Counted from the first letter of the stretch, positions 10,905-20,568 are shown. The stretch: DNA of 64,000 bases from Slackia exigua ATCC 700122 (GCF_000162875.1 NZ_GG700630.1:268657-332656), one strand, 5' to 3'. The notes: generated by a model not told the origin, from the sequence alone. Translations and numbers: made by a program.

Positions 10905-13172
10905 CTATCGCATGCCCGACGCTTCTATGCCATCGCGCGTGAACCTGCATGAGACGTCCCCGTCCTCGTCGGTGCGCCAGACTTCGCATCCGATCGACGC
11001 GAGCGCCTCGAGCGCCTCGCGCGTCGGATGTCCGTATCGATTGCGCGCCCCGACGCTGATAAGCGCGTATTCAGGTTTCAGCTCGCGACAGAGCTCTTCC
11101 GTCGTACCGGCGCGGCTCCCATGATGGCCGACTTTCAGCACATCGATATCCCCAACCAATCCCCGATCGATCAGTCCTTCTATCTGAGGAGCCTCGGCAT
11201 CGCCGGTCAGAAGCGCGCTCGCTTCGCATGTGCCGTCCCCCTCGGCATCGTATTCGACGAGCATGCAGACGCTGTCGGCATTGCCTCCGCCATCCGTGAA
11301 TTCCTGCGGACCGACGACCGTGCATCGGAACCGACCGACGCGCAGGACATCGCCCGGCTCCACCCCCTTGACGCCCTGGGAGCCGACGATGCCGCGCGCC
11401 GATTCTATAAGCGCCTTGTTCTTATCGTCGCGCTGCGTAAACGTATCTTCGGCCAGATACACCTCGCCGCGTGCCAAGACCGACGAGAGCATTGGAAGCG
11501 ACCCGCAATGATCGTCGTCATGATGCGTGATGACAAGCGCGTCCAGATGGGAAACCCCGGCACGCCCCAACGATGCCGCAAGGAGGGAATCCTGGTTTCC
11601 CGTATCGACGAGCAACGCGCTTCCTTCGCTCTGCACGAGGATCGCATCGCCCTGCCCTACGTCGAGCGCGACGATGCGATCCCCTGCGAACCGACCGGGC
11701 GCGAGGACGAGAAGGCAGCAGGCAAGCGCGATGCCGCCGCATATGCATGCATTCCTCCGAGTCGGGAGAGGCCAAAGCGCCCAGAGCGCGCAGAACGCGC
11801 CGATGCTCGCCGCGGCCGAAACGCCGAGAGGAACCGAGCAGAACACGCTCGCGTACGGCAGGTGCGAAAGCGCGCGCATGCCGGAAACGAACAGCTCCGC
11901 CGCATACGAGAGGGCATGCAGCATCATATGCCCGAGACGAGGAAAGACGGCATCGACCGCAAGCGATGCCATTCCGCCTACGACCAGGAAAGCGAAGACG
12001 GGGGCCGCAACGACGTTCGAGAGCGGGGAGATCAGCGGCACGCGATGGAACAGCGATGCGTTCGCCGGCATCGCGAGGACGTTCGCGCATGCCGTGAGGG
12101 CGATGGCATCGGATGCGCCTTTGAACCGCCCCCGAAGCGCCGTATCGATCCACGAGGACGCGAGCGGCATGAGAACGATGATGCCGAGCGTGCTTGCCGC
12201 GGAAAGATAGAGGGACAGCGACGTCGCGCCGTAGGCGTCCGCCGCCAGCATGATGCAGATCGCCGCAGCGAGCGACGAGAGGGATGACGGACGCCTGCGA
12301 ACCCAAACGGAGCTGCATCCGACGATCGCCATGAGTCCGGCGCGCACGACGCTCGGCTGCATGCCCGTGCACAACGCGTACGCGACGATGAAGAGCGCTA
12401 TGAGAATCGGCATGCCGCGGCGCGAAACGCCGCATCGGAGGGCGATGCGGGACACAAGCGCCGAAACCACGGCAAGATGCGCGCCGGATACCGCAACCAG
12501 ATGCGCAAGGCCCACGGCCTTCATGTCCTCGTATGCGCCGCATGCATCGAGCCTGGTCCGATCGCCGAGCACGACGGCAGAAAGCAGCGCCGATCCTTCC
12601 CCGCCCACGCATTCCAGCTCCTTTTGCGCCCAGGCGCGCAGCGAAAGAAGGATCCCGGGCACGCCCGTTCGTTCAAGGACGCTCACGTCGGATGCCTTGG
12701 CCTGGACGAATACGCCTTCTATTCCGAAACGCGACCTCTGATGGTCAGGAATTTCGGAAAACGAGAGGTGCGCTTCGATGCGATCGTGCGCGAGGACGCG
12801 GATATCCCCGCCATACAGAACGCGCACCTTGACGCCGCGGCCGTCCTCGCCCTCAAGGCGCATGATGCAGTGCGCGCCGAAATCGTTCGATGCCCCGTCC
12901 TGCAACGCGACGAGCCGACACGTTCCGCCATAGGCTTCGGCGAGGGCGTCCACGTCGGCAGATGCATGGTCGGCCGTCCACCATGCCCACGCCGCGAGGA
13001 CGACCCAGGCGCAGAGCGCGACCCAGAGCGCAGGCGGGATGCTGGGGCGCACGGCCGTAGTCGAATCCGCCGCCGATTCTTCATCCGTCCGCCCGTCAAT
13101 GCGGGATCCGCCGGCCGTCCATCCGTCGCGCAGACAATCGATCGCATCCGCCGAGACGCCGGCTACACGCAT
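10905..13172 (-). CDS. comEC: DNA-uptake channel protein ComEC/Rec2
   Basis: Membrane channel that passes single-stranded DNA into the cytoplasm during natural transformation. The 755 residues have a short N-terminal membrane region, the DUF4131/OB-like region, a Competence domain with many hydrophobic helices (about 220-480, including LAHLVAVSGAHLAVVSALV) and a C-terminal metallo-beta-lactamase-like domain with ALVITHHDDDHCGSLP and KVGHHGSRAGT. The metal-binding histidines of that domain are present, so nuclease activity is possible. It overlaps comEA by 10 bases. Only comEA and comEC are present here; pilus genes are not in the window. Confidence 0.94.
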   Translation of the reverse strand: MRVAGVSADAIDCLRDGWTAGGSRIDGRTDEESAADSTTAVRPSIPPALWVALCAWVVLAAWAWWTADHASADVDALAEAYGGTCRLVALQDGASNDFGAHCIMRLEGEDGRGVKVRVLYGGDIRVLAHDRIEAHLSFSEIPDHQRSRFGIEGVFVQAKASDVSVLERTGVPGILLSLRAWAQKELECVGGEGSALLSAVVLGDRTRLDACGAYEDMKAVGLAHLVAVSGAHLAVVSALVSRIALRCGVSRRGMPILIALFIVAYALCTGMQPSVVRAGLMAIVGCSSVWVRRRPSSLSSLAAAICIMLAADAYGATSLSLYLSAASTLGIIVLMPLASSWIDTALRGRFKGASDAIALTACANVLAMPANASLFHRVPLISPLSNVVAAPVFAFLVVGGMASLAVDAVFPRLGHMMLHALSYAAELFVSGMRALSHLPYASVFCSVPLGVSAAASIGAFCALWALWPLPTRRNACICGGIALACCLLVLAPGRFAGDRIVALDVGQGDAILVQSEGSALLVDTGNQDSLLAASLGRAGVSHLDALVITHHDDDHCGSLPMLSSVLARGEVYLAEDTFTQRDDKNKALIESARGIVGSQGVKGVEPGDVLRVGRFRCTVVGPQEFTDGGGNADSVCMLVEYDAEGDGTCEASALLTGDAEAPQIEGLIDRGLVGDIDVLKVGHHGSRAGTTEELCRELKPEYALISVGARNRYGHPTREALEALASIGCEVWRTDEDGDVSCRFTRDGIEASGMR

Positions 13173-13939
13173 AGGGAATCACGCATGCGTTCGAGCTTCT
13201 TCTTCCCTATCCCTTCGACGCGCGTGATGTCGTCGACCGAAGAGAACGGGCCGCTCTTCTCGCGTTCCTCCACGATTGCCCGCGCCGTCGCAGGGCCGAC
13301 GCCCGGGATCCGATCGAGCGCCGCCTCATCGGCGGTGTTGATATTCACGGGACCCGATTGCGCCGAAGCGGACGGTGCGGCATCGGCGCCGGATGCCGAT
13401 GCCGCAGACGGGTTCGCCTGCGCCTCGCCCTGAGCGAGAACCCGGACCTGCTGGCCGTCCGTCAGAGCGCTCGCGAGGTTCACGGAATCCTGGATCGCAT
13501 CGTCGGAAAAGCCCGAGGCGGCGGCGATGGCATCGTTCACGCGCGCCGATGCGGGAAGCTCGTACATGCCGGGATCGACGACGGCGCCTGCCACGTGCAC
13601 GTGAACGCGTGCGTCCGAATACGTCTCGGCCGCATCCGCCGCGGATGGCGCCGGCGCGGCGTTCGCGGCATCCGAAGATGCGCCGTCTTCCTGCCGAACC
13701 GAGGCGCCGCCTTCGCGATTCTCGTCGCGCCCTTCGCTATCGGACGCATCTCCCGATCCAGCCTCCTGCGCGGATGCGTCTTCGAACGTGAACGACGGGA
13801 CGGCGGCGCCGTAGGCCGAACGCAAAGCAAAGGAAAGCGTCAACGCGAGCAGAACCGCCGCACCTATGAGCGCAGGGCGCGGAACATGGGATAGATGGGC
13901 TTTGACGAGCAGCTTCTCGGCGGAATCATTGAATGCCAT
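13163..13939 (-). CDS. comEA: Competence DNA receptor ComEA
   Basis: Membrane-anchored protein that binds double-stranded DNA and feeds it to ComEC. The 258 residues have one N-terminal membrane helix (about 24-46), a low-complexity acidic/Ala/Ser linker (about 48-105), an SLBB domain (VHVAGAVVDPGMYELPASARVNDAI) and a C-terminal double helix-hairpin-helix DNA-binding domain (NINTADEAALDRIPGVGPATARAIVEER...VEGIGKKKLERMR). The order is the classical ComEA architecture. GAGGTGATCGC precedes the ATG. Confidence 0.95.
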   Translation of the reverse strand: MAFNDSAEKLLVKAHLSHVPRPALIGAAVLLALTLSFALRSAYGAAVPSFTFEDASAQEAGSGDASDSEGRDENREGGASVRQEDGASSDAANAAPAPSAADAAETYSDARVHVHVAGAVVDPGMYELPASARVNDAIAAASGFSDDAIQDSVNLASALTDGQQVRVLAQGEAQANPSAASASGADAAPSASAQSGPVNINTADEAALDRIPGVGPATARAIVEEREKSGPFSSVDDITRVEGIGKKKLERMRDSLCV

Positions 13940-14062
13940 GCGATCACCTCGCCGTGCATTCTTGCAGCCGAGCCTTGCGCGGATCCAACCGGATCCTTCT
14001 CGGACGGACGATCGGTTCCTCCCGTATGCCGGACCGAACCCGGCCGCGTGCGCATCCGATTC

Positions 14063-15328
14063 TTATTGCATGCGCGGCTCATCCTGCTCGCCCGCGGCAT
14101 CGGAAGCAATCGACGCGTTCCTGCGGAGCTTGGCGTACGACGAGGGACTGCGATACTCGTGAAGCTCCGCCTTGCCCAGGATCTCGTCGACCCAGGAATC
14201 GATCGGCAGCTCGGCCTCGGCGGCCAGCACGTCGGCGATCTTCGCGTGCGTCTCGGGGCTGCGCGGCATGAAGAGCGTGCAGCAGTCGGGCGCGGGCGTG
14301 CTCGAAAGGTCGAAGGTGCCGAGCTTCTGGGCGTCTGCGATGATCTCGAGCTTGTCGCTGCCGATAAGGGGACGGAAGACCTGCATGTCGACCGCAGAGC
14401 CCGTCGCGGCGAGGTTGTCGAGCGTCTGCGACGCCACCTGACCGAGGCTTTCACCCGTGACCAGCGCTTTTGCACCCTCTCGTCGTGCAATGGCCGCTGC
14501 GACGCGCATCATGAGGCGCCGATAGACGATGATGCGCAGGCGTTGCGGCACCGTGCCGGCGATGGTCCGCTGATAATCGCCGAACGGAACCACGTACATG
14601 CGCGCGATGCCTCCGAAGCCTTCGATCGTATGCGCGATGTCGTCCACGATGAACTCGGAGGTCGCCTGGGTCTGGGGGCGGCCCGAGAAGTGAACGGCGA
14701 CGCAGGTGGCTCCTCGGCGCGCCATCCGCCAGAGAGCCACGGGGGAGTCGATGCCCGACGACAGCAGGCAGACGACCTTTCCCGCCGTCCCGATAGGCAG
14801 GCCGCCCACGCCGGGAATGGAAAGCGCATACGCGTAGGCATGCCCTTGCACGACTTCGACGTGCACCTCGACGTCCGGGTCTTTCATGCGTACCTTCTTA
14901 TCGGGAAATTCCCCGCATAGATATTCGCCGACGCGGCGCGCGATCTCCATCGAATCGATAGGGAAATCGGTATGGTTGCGCCGCCCTACGACCTTCCACG
15001 TCGTGAACGAAGGTACCTCGGCAAGCGCGTCCCGCGATGCCTCGAAGATGGCATCGAGATCGCGTTCGCATACATATCCGCAGCTCACTCGAGCAACACC
15101 CGGCACCTTGCACAGCGTATCCACCATACGCTCGCCCGCTTCGAGCGGCGCTCCCTCGGAGAGCATGACCAGAATGCGGCCGGAGATGCGTATGACGCGC
15201 TCGACAGGCTCGCCGTCGAGCAGGCCCTCGATGTTATGGACGAGCCGCCGCTCGAACGTCGAGCGATTATGGCCCTTCAGCCCGAGCTCGTGATAGTGCA
15301 CGAGGCAGATGCGTTGGAAGCGGGACAT
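14063..15328 (-). CDS. thiI: tRNA 4-thiouridylase / sulfurtransferase ThiI
   Basis: Adenylates U8 of tRNA and inserts sulfur to give s4U; it can also supply sulfur for thiazole synthesis. It begins MSRFQRICLVHYHELGLKGHNRSTFERRL, followed by a THUMP domain and a PP-loop LLSSGIDSPVALW. The C-terminal DCCTLFMPRSPETHAK holds the conserved catalytic-type cysteine pair. The 421-residue form has no full rhodanese domain, as in most Gram-positive ThiI. The start at 15328 is chosen over the further-upstream ATG because GAAGGAGG precedes it. It is the last gene downstream of rpoZ. Confidence 0.93.
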   Translation of the reverse strand: MSRFQRICLVHYHELGLKGHNRSTFERRLVHNIEGLLDGEPVERVIRISGRILVMLSEGAPLEAGERMVDTLCKVPGVARVSCGYVCERDLDAIFEASRDALAEVPSFTTWKVVGRRNHTDFPIDSMEIARRVGEYLCGEFPDKKVRMKDPDVEVHVEVVQGHAYAYALSIPGVGGLPIGTAGKVVCLLSSGIDSPVALWRMARRGATCVAVHFSGRPQTQATSEFIVDDIAHTIEGFGGIARMYVVPFGDYQRTIAGTVPQRLRIIVYRRLMMRVAAAIARREGAKALVTGESLGQVASQTLDNLAATGSAVDMQVFRPLIGSDKLEIIADAQKLGTFDLSSTPAPDCCTLFMPRSPETHAKIADVLAAEAELPIDSWVDEILGKAELHEYRSPSSYAKLRRNASIASDAAGEQDEPRMQ

Positions 15329-15353
15329 GCGTCCTCCTTCGTTCATACGATGA

Positions 15354-15376
15354 AAGGCCCGCACCAGGCGGGCCTT
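15354..15376 (-). terminator. Hairpin between rpoZ and thiI
   Basis: Perfect 9-base stem AAGGCCCGC/GCGGGCCTT with a 5-base loop, followed on the minus strand by only three T. It could be a weak terminator at the end of the gmk-rpoZ unit or an mRNA processing/stability hairpin before thiI. Confidence 0.55.
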
Positions 15377-15419
15377 CAAGAGTCGATTCGATGCGCGGGC
15401 GCCTGGAAAGCGCGCCGGC

Positions 15420-15680
15420 CTAGTGAACGGTGGCGTCGATCGTCGCGGGATCGTAAGACACTTCGCCGCGGGCGATTTCCTCGAACGCCATGGATAGCGG
15501 CTTCTTATCGGACGCCTTGGCGATTTCGACGGCGCTCGACAGCTGGATGGCGCGATCGCGCTGGCCGCGCATCATGTCGTTGATGTCATGGGCGCGCTTG
15601 GACGCGAGCGAGCACAGCAGGAAGCGATCCTTGTCGGTTTCTGCCAGCAGGCCGTCGATACTCGGCTCGATGATGCTCAT
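15420..15680 (-). CDS. rpoZ: DNA-directed RNA polymerase subunit omega
   Basis: Small subunit that helps beta-prime folding and RNA polymerase assembly. The 86 residues contain the omega core: KDRFLLCSLASKRAHDINDMM, the RDRAIQLSSAVEIA segment and a KPLSMAFEEIARGEVSYD C-terminal part. The start ATG at 15680 overlaps the gmk stop as ATGA; a longer frame to 15770 lies inside gmk and is not credible. The gene order mihF-gmk-rpoZ is standard in actinobacteria. Confidence 0.95.
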   Translation of the reverse strand: MSIIEPSIDGLLAETDKDRFLLCSLASKRAHDINDMMRGQRDRAIQLSSAVEIAKASDKKPLSMAFEEIARGEVSYDPATIDATVH

Positions 15681-16258
15681 AGTCGGTCTTCTTCCTTCTT
15701 CTCGCTGAAACGCTCCACATAGGCGATGAGCGACGCAAGGCATGCATCGACATCGTCGTTCACGAAGCATTCGTCGTACTCTTCCTTGAGCCTGATCTCG
15801 CCTTCGGCGTTCGCCAGGCGAAGGCGTATCGATTCCTCCGAATCGGTGCCGCGGCCACGCAGCCTCCGCTCGAGCTCCTCCATAGAAGGAGGAGCAATGA
15901 AGACCAGATGGGCGGCGGGAAACTTCGAGCGCACCTGAAGCGCGCCCTGCACGTCGATCTCAAGAAAGACCTGGTCGCCGGCAGCAATATGCCGTTCGAC
16001 CAGGTCACGTGGCGTGCCATAGCGATGGTCATGGACCTGCGCCCATTCGAGCAGGCGATCCTGGGCAACCATCTCATCGAACCGATCGTCGCTTACGAAG
16101 AGGTACGACACCCCGTCGACCTCGCCTTCGCGCGGCGCGCGCGTCGTGGCGGAAACGGAAAGCCATGCCCCTTCGAGGCGCTTGAGAAGCAGTCCGATCA
16201 ACGTGCCCTTGCCCGCTCCGGAAGGACCGGAAAGCACGAAGAGGTTTCCCGTGCGCAC
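15677..16258 (-). CDS. gmk: Guanylate kinase
   Basis: Phosphorylates GMP to GDP. The 193 residues open with MRTGNLFVLSGPSGAGKGTLI (P-loop 11-19) and show SVSATTRAPREGEVDGVSY (GMP-binding region), LEIDVQGALQVR and FIAPPSMEELERRLRGRGT. The length and all motifs are normal. It starts 12 bases after mihF and is coupled to rpoZ by an ATGA overlap. Confidence 0.97.
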   Translation of the reverse strand: MRTGNLFVLSGPSGAGKGTLIGLLLKRLEGAWLSVSATTRAPREGEVDGVSYLFVSDDRFDEMVAQDRLLEWAQVHDHRYGTPRDLVERHIAAGDQVFLEIDVQGALQVRSKFPAAHLVFIAPPSMEELERRLRGRGTDSEESIRLRLANAEGEIRLKEEYDECFVNDDVDACLASLIAYVERFSEKKEEDRL

Positions 16259-16270
16259 GGAAAGGCGCCT

Positions 16271-16579
16271 TTAGGCGAGGCGCTCGAGAAGGGCGGCTTC
16301 CTGACGCTCGCCAAGACCCTTGAGACGGCGGGATTCGGCGATCTTGAGCTCGGCCATGATCTTCTCGGACTTGGCCTTGCCGTAGCCCGGAAGGGTCTCG
16401 ATGAGGGTGGAAACCTTCATGCGACCGACGATGGGGTCGTCCTTCATGCCGAGGACGTCCTTGAGCGTGAGCTTGCCGGACTTGAGGCTGTCGCGGATCT
16501 CCGCACGCTTGGTGCGGGCGGCCTTGGCCTTTTCGAGGGCGGCCTGACGCTCTGCGGCGGTCAACTGGGGAATAGCCAT
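16271..16579 (-). CDS. mihF: Actinobacterial integration host factor mIHF
   Basis: Essential nucleoid-associated protein specific to actinobacteria, unrelated to the HU/IHF fold. It bends DNA and assists recombination. The 102 residues match the known form: a basic N-terminal helix (AAERQAALEKAKAARTKRAEIRDSLKSG), the conserved LGMKDDPIVGRMKVSTLIETLPGYGKAKSEKIM, which contains the H2TH/helix-hairpin element, and a C-terminal RRLKGLGERQ. AAGGAG precedes the ATG. Location between pyrF and gmk is the usual actinobacterial context and supports the taxonomic assignment. Confidence 0.94.
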   Translation of the reverse strand: MAIPQLTAAERQAALEKAKAARTKRAEIRDSLKSGKLTLKDVLGMKDDPIVGRMKVSTLIETLPGYGKAKSEKIMAELKIAESRRLKGLGERQEAALLERLA

Positions 16580-16624
16580 GTTTCACTCCTTCGGGATATG
16601 CTGCCCCTCTGGCAGCAACGCAGG

Positions 16625-16633
16625 ATAGTACCA
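16625..16633 (-). promoter_or_regulatory. Extended -10 promoter upstream of mihF
   Basis: On the minus strand TGG-TACTAT fits the extended -10 pattern TGnTATAAT and would start a transcript about 40 bases before the mihF ATG. A good -35 is not seen. Read-through from the pyr operon is also possible. Confidence 0.5.
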
Positions 16634-16694
16634 CATCGGGAGCCAATTATCACATAAGAGCGAGAACTTGCCCATCAATGCTGCCATTTGGCAC

Positions 16695-16729
16695 AAAAAA
16701 AAAACTGTCCATCGCGTTGAAATGCGATT
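16695..16729 (-). terminator. Possible terminator after pyrF (hairpin and ten-T run)
   Basis: On the minus strand a short stem ATCGC/GCGAT with an 8-base loop is followed after six bases by ten consecutive T (plus-strand A run 16695-16704). It sits between pyrF and mihF and could end the pyr transcript. The stem is weak, so the call is tentative. Confidence 0.4.
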
Positions 16730-16809
16730 ATGCGGTTCCCGCTCCTACTTTGCATATATCGGGGTCCCGCGTCAAGCGAACGAAGGCCGCAGCACGCCCC
16801 ATCCGCTCA

Positions 16810-16825
16810 AGAATCCATGGATTCT
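16810..16825. repeat. 16-base perfect palindrome downstream of pyrF
   Basis: AGAATCCATGGATTCT is completely self-complementary with no loop. It lies 28 bases beyond the pyrF stop in the 273-base pyrF-mihF gap. The compact loopless form suits a dimeric protein site better than a hairpin terminator. No known operator is recognised. Confidence 0.4.
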
Positions 16826-16852
16826 GGGCAATTCCCCTAGTCGCACCTCGCC

Positions 16853-17563
16853 CTACAGATCGCGTGCGATGGCTTCGAAGGCCGCGACGGGGTCGGCGGC
16901 CTTCGTGATCGGGCGGCCGATCACGATATGGGAGGCACCGGCGTCGAAGGCCTCCTTGGGCGTGGCGACGCGGTTCTGGTCGCCGCGATCCGCCCCGACA
17001 GGACGCACGCCCGGAGTCACGATATAGGCGTCGGGGCCCAGCTTCCGGCGCAACGTCGCCGCCTCGCGCGGGGATGCGACCACGCCCGAGAGCCCGGCCT
17101 CCTGCGCGCATGCCGCGAGCTCCGACACCTGTTCCTCCATGCCGCGACGCACGCCCGTACGTGCGAGCGTCGCTTCGTCCATGCTGGTAAGAACCGTGAT
17201 CGCGAGCGTGGCGACATCGTCGTCCGTGTCGTCGACGGCGCTTTGGGCCGCCTCCATCATGGGAATGCCGCCGATGGCATGCATCGTCAGCATGTCGGCG
17301 CCGGCCTCGACCGCCGATGCCGCCGCGCCCTGGACCTGATGCGGGATGTCATGGAACTTCAGATCGAGGAAGACCTTGTAGCCGAGCAGCTTCAGGATCT
17401 CGACGATGGCGGGGCCTTCGGCGTAATACAGGGTCATGCCGACCTTCATCCAGGAAACCTTGCCCTGAAGCTCCTTCGCAAGGGAAAGCGCTTGGCATCT
17501 ATCGCAGTCGAGCGCGACGATCACGCGGTCCTTGCGGGGAATCGCATCGAAGATGGTCAGCAT
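16853..17563 (-). CDS. pyrF: Orotidine 5'-phosphate decarboxylase
   Basis: Last step of UMP synthesis. The 236 residues start [21 protein letters not shown]. The catalytic DLKFHDIP (D67, K69, D72) and the C-terminal phosphate-binding part ([30 protein letters not shown]) are complete. This is the group 1 PyrF of 230-240 residues. The start at 17563 overlaps the end of pyrD by 7 bases; the longer upstream frame is inside pyrD. Final gene of the pyr operon. Confidence 0.96.
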   Translation of the reverse strand: MLTIFDAIPRKDRVIVALDCDRCQALSLAKELQGKVSWMKVGMTLYYAEGPAIVEILKLLGYKVFLDLKFHDIPHQVQGAAASAVEAGADMLTMHAIGGIPMMEAAQSAVDDTDDDVATLAITVLTSMDEATLARTGVRRGMEEQVSELAACAQEAGLSGVVASPREAATLRRKLGPDAYIVTPGVRPVGADRGDQNRVATPKEAFDAGASHIVIGRPITKAADPVAAFEAIARDL

Positions 17564-18477
17564 ACAAGTCCTCCGATCAGCTCGTTCACGTCCGTGACGC
17601 CGGCGTGTTCGCAGTATTCGGCGATGCCGTCGATGCAATCGGTCACGGCATGCGGGTTGGTGAAGCTCGCGGTCCCGACGGCAACGGCCGTCGCGCCGCA
17701 GAGCATGAATTCGACGGCATCCTCCCCCGTCGCGATGCCGCCCATGCCGAGGATCGGAATCTTGACGGCGTTATAGCATTGCCAGACCATGCGCAGGGCG
17801 ACCGGCTTGACGGCAGGTCCCGACAGCCCCCCGACGACGCGCGCGAGCTCGGGGCGGCGCGTGCGGGCGTTCACGGCCATGCCGAGCAGCGTGTTGATGA
17901 GCGACAGGGCGTCGGCGCCCGACGCCTCGGCGGCCCGCGCGATCTCCGCGATGTCGGTGACGTTCGGCGAGAGCTTCACGATCATCGGCCGCGTGGCGAC
18001 GGCGCGGCATGCCGCGACCACCGCCTCGACGCTCGGAACATGCGTGCCGAAGGTCATGCCGCCCGCGTCGACGTTCGGGCAGCTGATGTTGATCTCGTAG
18101 GCATCGGCCTGTCCGTCGGCCTCGAGGGCCTCGAGCACGGCGACGTATTCCTCGAGGCTGTGGCCCGAGACGTTCACGATGGAAGGAACGCCCTGCTCCT
18201 TGATCCACGGCAGGTCGACCGCGCACAGGTGCGCGACGCCGGGGTTCTGCAGCCCGATGGAATTGAGCATCCCGCTCGGCGTCTCGGCGATGCGGGGAGC
18301 GGGATTTCCTTCCCAGCCGTCGAGGGAGACGCCCTTGGTGGTCACGGCGCCCATGCGCGACACGTCGACCAAATCGGCGTATTCGCGGCCCGCGGCGAAC
18401 GTGCCGGAGGCATCGGTCACGGGATTGGCCATTTCAAGGCCGCCCAGGTTCACGCGCAGATCGACGGTCATGCCCAC
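17557..18477 (-). CDS. pyrD: Dihydroorotate dehydrogenase B, catalytic subunit
   Basis: FMN-containing class 1B enzyme that oxidises dihydroorotate to orotate, passing electrons to NAD+ through PyrK. The 306 residues show [19 protein letters not shown], the [35 protein letters not shown] segment typical of PyrDB, ININISCPN-like [10 protein letters not shown], and the FMN-phosphate site [19 protein letters not shown]. It overlaps pyrK by 10 bases, in keeping with the PyrD2K2 complex. Confidence 0.96.
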   Translation of the reverse strand: MGMTVDLRVNLGGLEMANPVTDASGTFAAGREYADLVDVSRMGAVTTKGVSLDGWEGNPAPRIAETPSGMLNSIGLQNPGVAHLCAVDLPWIKEQGVPSIVNVSGHSLEEYVAVLEALEADGQADAYEINISCPNVDAGGMTFGTHVPSVEAVVAACRAVATRPMIVKLSPNVTDIAEIARAAEASGADALSLINTLLGMAVNARTRRPELARVVGGLSGPAVKPVALRMVWQCYNAVKIPILGMGGIATGEDAVEFMLCGATAVAVGTASFTNPHAVTDCIDGIAEYCEHAGVTDVNELIGGLVC

Positions 18478-19265
18478 ACCACGTCCTTTGCATCGAAGAC
18501 GGGACCGTCGACGCAGGAACGCCTCTTTCCCGCGGTCGTTTCCACGACGCAGGACAGGCAGGCCCCGACGCCGCAGGCCATGCGTTTCTCCTCGGAAACC
18601 CAGCAGGAGACGCCCGCATCGGACGCGATGCCCGCGACGAGCTTCATGAAGATATCGGGACCGCAGCAGTAGACCGAGGAATATGCGCCCGTGGCAAGCA
18701 TCTCGCGCGCCGGCTCGGTCGCGAAGCCCGCGTAACCCAGGCTGCCGTCGTCGGTGGCGATGACGGGCTCTCGCCCGATGAGGGCGGCATAGCGTTCGCG
18801 GGCGACGTGATGGGCGGCGCTACGGGCACCTAAGACCACGTCGAACCCAACGCCCTCGCAGGCGAGGCGCTGCGCGAACATGAACAGAGGCGCGCTGCCC
18901 AGACCGCCGCATACGATAAGGACGCGCCCATCGCCCGCAGGCATGGGCCAGACGTTGCCCAGAGGCGCGATGAGCGAGCACGGATCGCCCGGGCGAAGAT
19001 CGCCCATGAGCGCGCTTCCCTTCCCCACCACCTGGTAGAGCACGACCACGTTGCCGGCGTCGTCGATGCGGTACACCGAGAACGGGCGCCGGAGGATATG
19101 CTCCCTATGGGCGTCGAGCAGCAGATGGACGAACTGGCCGGGACGGATGGCCGCGGCCGTGCGATCGGCTTTGAGCGCAAGCTCGAACAGGCCGGGGCCG
19201 ACGCGGCGGTTGCCCGCCACGACGGCCACCTCCTCGAACTTACGGGAATCGACCTGGGTGCACAC
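18468..19265 (-). CDS. pyrK: Dihydroorotate dehydrogenase B, electron-transfer subunit
   Basis: FAD and [2Fe-2S] subunit that links PyrD to NAD+. The 265 residues contain a ferredoxin-reductase-like FAD domain ([24 protein letters not shown]), an NAD-binding part ([20 protein letters not shown]) and a C-terminal cysteine set for the 2Fe-2S cluster ([10 protein letters not shown] followed by [11 protein letters not shown]). It lies 10 bases after pyrC and overlaps pyrD. The motifs are complete. Confidence 0.95.
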   Translation of the reverse strand: MCTQVDSRKFEEVAVVAGNRRVGPGLFELALKADRTAAAIRPGQFVHLLLDAHREHILRRPFSVYRIDDAGNVVVLYQVVGKGSALMGDLRPGDPCSLIAPLGNVWPMPAGDGRVLIVCGGLGSAPLFMFAQRLACEGVGFDVVLGARSAAHHVARERYAALIGREPVIATDDGSLGYAGFATEPAREMLATGAYSSVYCCGPDIFMKLVAGIASDAGVSCWVSEEKRMACGVGACLSCVVETTAGKRRSCVDGPVFDAKDVVWA

Positions 19266-19275
19266 GTGGATCCTC

Positions 19276-20568
19276 CTAGTCGACGACCGCGCCGTCGATC
19301 ATCGTCGCGACGCCGCCGACATAGACGTCGGTCGGCTTGCCGATGAGCTCGCGGCCGATGAAGCCGGAATTCGCAGACTTGGACTCGAAGAAGGATTCAT
19401 CGACCGTCCATGTGGCTTCGGGATCGAAGACCGTGAGGTCGGCCACGCTGCCCGCAGCGATGCTCACCTGGTCGAGGCGCAGGATCGTGCGCGGATTGAC
19501 GGCCATGAGCTCGACCATGCGGCCGTAGTCGATGATGCCCGGACGCACGAGGTTCGTGAGGATGAGCGCGAGGCTGGTCTCGAGCCCGATCATGCCGAAG
19601 GGCGCGAGCTCGAATTCGCGCGCCTTCTCCCACGGCGCATGCGGCGCGTGGTCGGTGACGATCGCATCGATCGTGCCGTCGGCGACGCCGTCGATGAGGG
19701 CCTGCCTGTCGGCGGGCGTGCGCAACGGCGGGTTCACCTTGAGGAAGGTCTCGTAGGCACCGGTGATGTCGTCTTCGGAAAGCACCAGATGATGCGGCGT
19801 GACCTCGCAGGTCACGTTCGCGCCGCGCGCCTTCGCCTCGCGCACGATATCGAGGCCGCGCGCCGACGTGATGTGCTGGATGTGCAGCGGGCAGCCGGTG
19901 AGTTCGGAAAGCGCCACGTCGCGGGCAATCTGGATTTCCTCGCCCGCGGCAGGCCAACCGAGAAGCCCGAGGCGCGTGGAAGCGATGCCTTCGTTGACCT
20001 GACCTGCTCCGACCAGGCTTTCATCCTGGCAATGGTCCATGATGGGCTTGTCGAACATCTTGCCGTAATCCATGATGCGACGCATCATGCCCGCATTCTG
20101 GACGCCGCGTCCATCGTCGGTGAAGGCGACGGCGCCGTGGGCGACCATATCGCCCATCTCGGCGAGAATCTCGCCTTCGAGGCCATGGCTGCAGGAACCG
20201 GCCGGGAAGACGCGGCATTTGCCCACTTTCGCCGCCTTCGAGGCGACATATTCCAGAACGGCACCGGTGTCGGCGACGGGATCGGTATTGGCCATCGTGC
20301 AGACCGCGGTGAAGCCGCCATGCGCCGCGGCGCGGGTTCCGGTCTCGATGTCCTCTTTGTATTCGAAGCCCGGATCGCGGAAGTGGACGTGGATGTCGAC
20401 GAGGCCGGGAACCAGGTACTTGCCGGAAAGATCGCGGACCTCGGCGCCCTCGTGCGCCAAGCCGTGCCCGACTTCGGCGATACGATCGTCCTCGACCTTC
20501 ACGTCGATGACCTCGTCGATGCCGGCCGCAGGGTCGACGACGTGCGCGTTCTTAAGAATCAAGACCAT
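19276..20568 (-). CDS. pyrC: Dihydroorotase
   Basis: Zinc amidohydrolase that cyclises carbamoyl aspartate. The 430 residues start MVLILKNAHVVDPAAGIDEV. The metal-binding DIHVHFRDPG, the later histidine motifs (CPLHIQHITSARG, TCEVTPHHLVLSE) and DAIVTDHAPHAPWEK are all present, so this is an active class I PyrC rather than the inactive homologue found beside some PyrB. The start lies 16 bases inside pyrB; an upstream extension to 20724 is a frame inside pyrB. Confidence 0.95.
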   Translation of the reverse strand: MVLILKNAHVVDPAAGIDEVIDVKVEDDRIAEVGHGLAHEGAEVRDLSGKYLVPGLVDIHVHFRDPGFEYKEDIETGTRAAAHGGFTAVCTMANTDPVADTGAVLEYVASKAAKVGKCRVFPAGSCSHGLEGEILAEMGDMVAHGAVAFTDDGRGVQNAGMMRRIMDYGKMFDKPIMDHCQDESLVGAGQVNEGIASTRLGLLGWPAAGEEIQIARDVALSELTGCPLHIQHITSARGLDIVREAKARGANVTCEVTPHHLVLSEDDITGAYETFLKVNPPLRTPADRQALIDGVADGTIDAIVTDHAPHAPWEKAREFELAPFGMIGLETSLALILTNLVRPGIIDYGRMVELMAVNPRTILRLDQVSIAAGSVADLTVFDPEATWTVDESFFESKSANSGFIGRELIGKPTDVYVGGVATMIDGAVVD

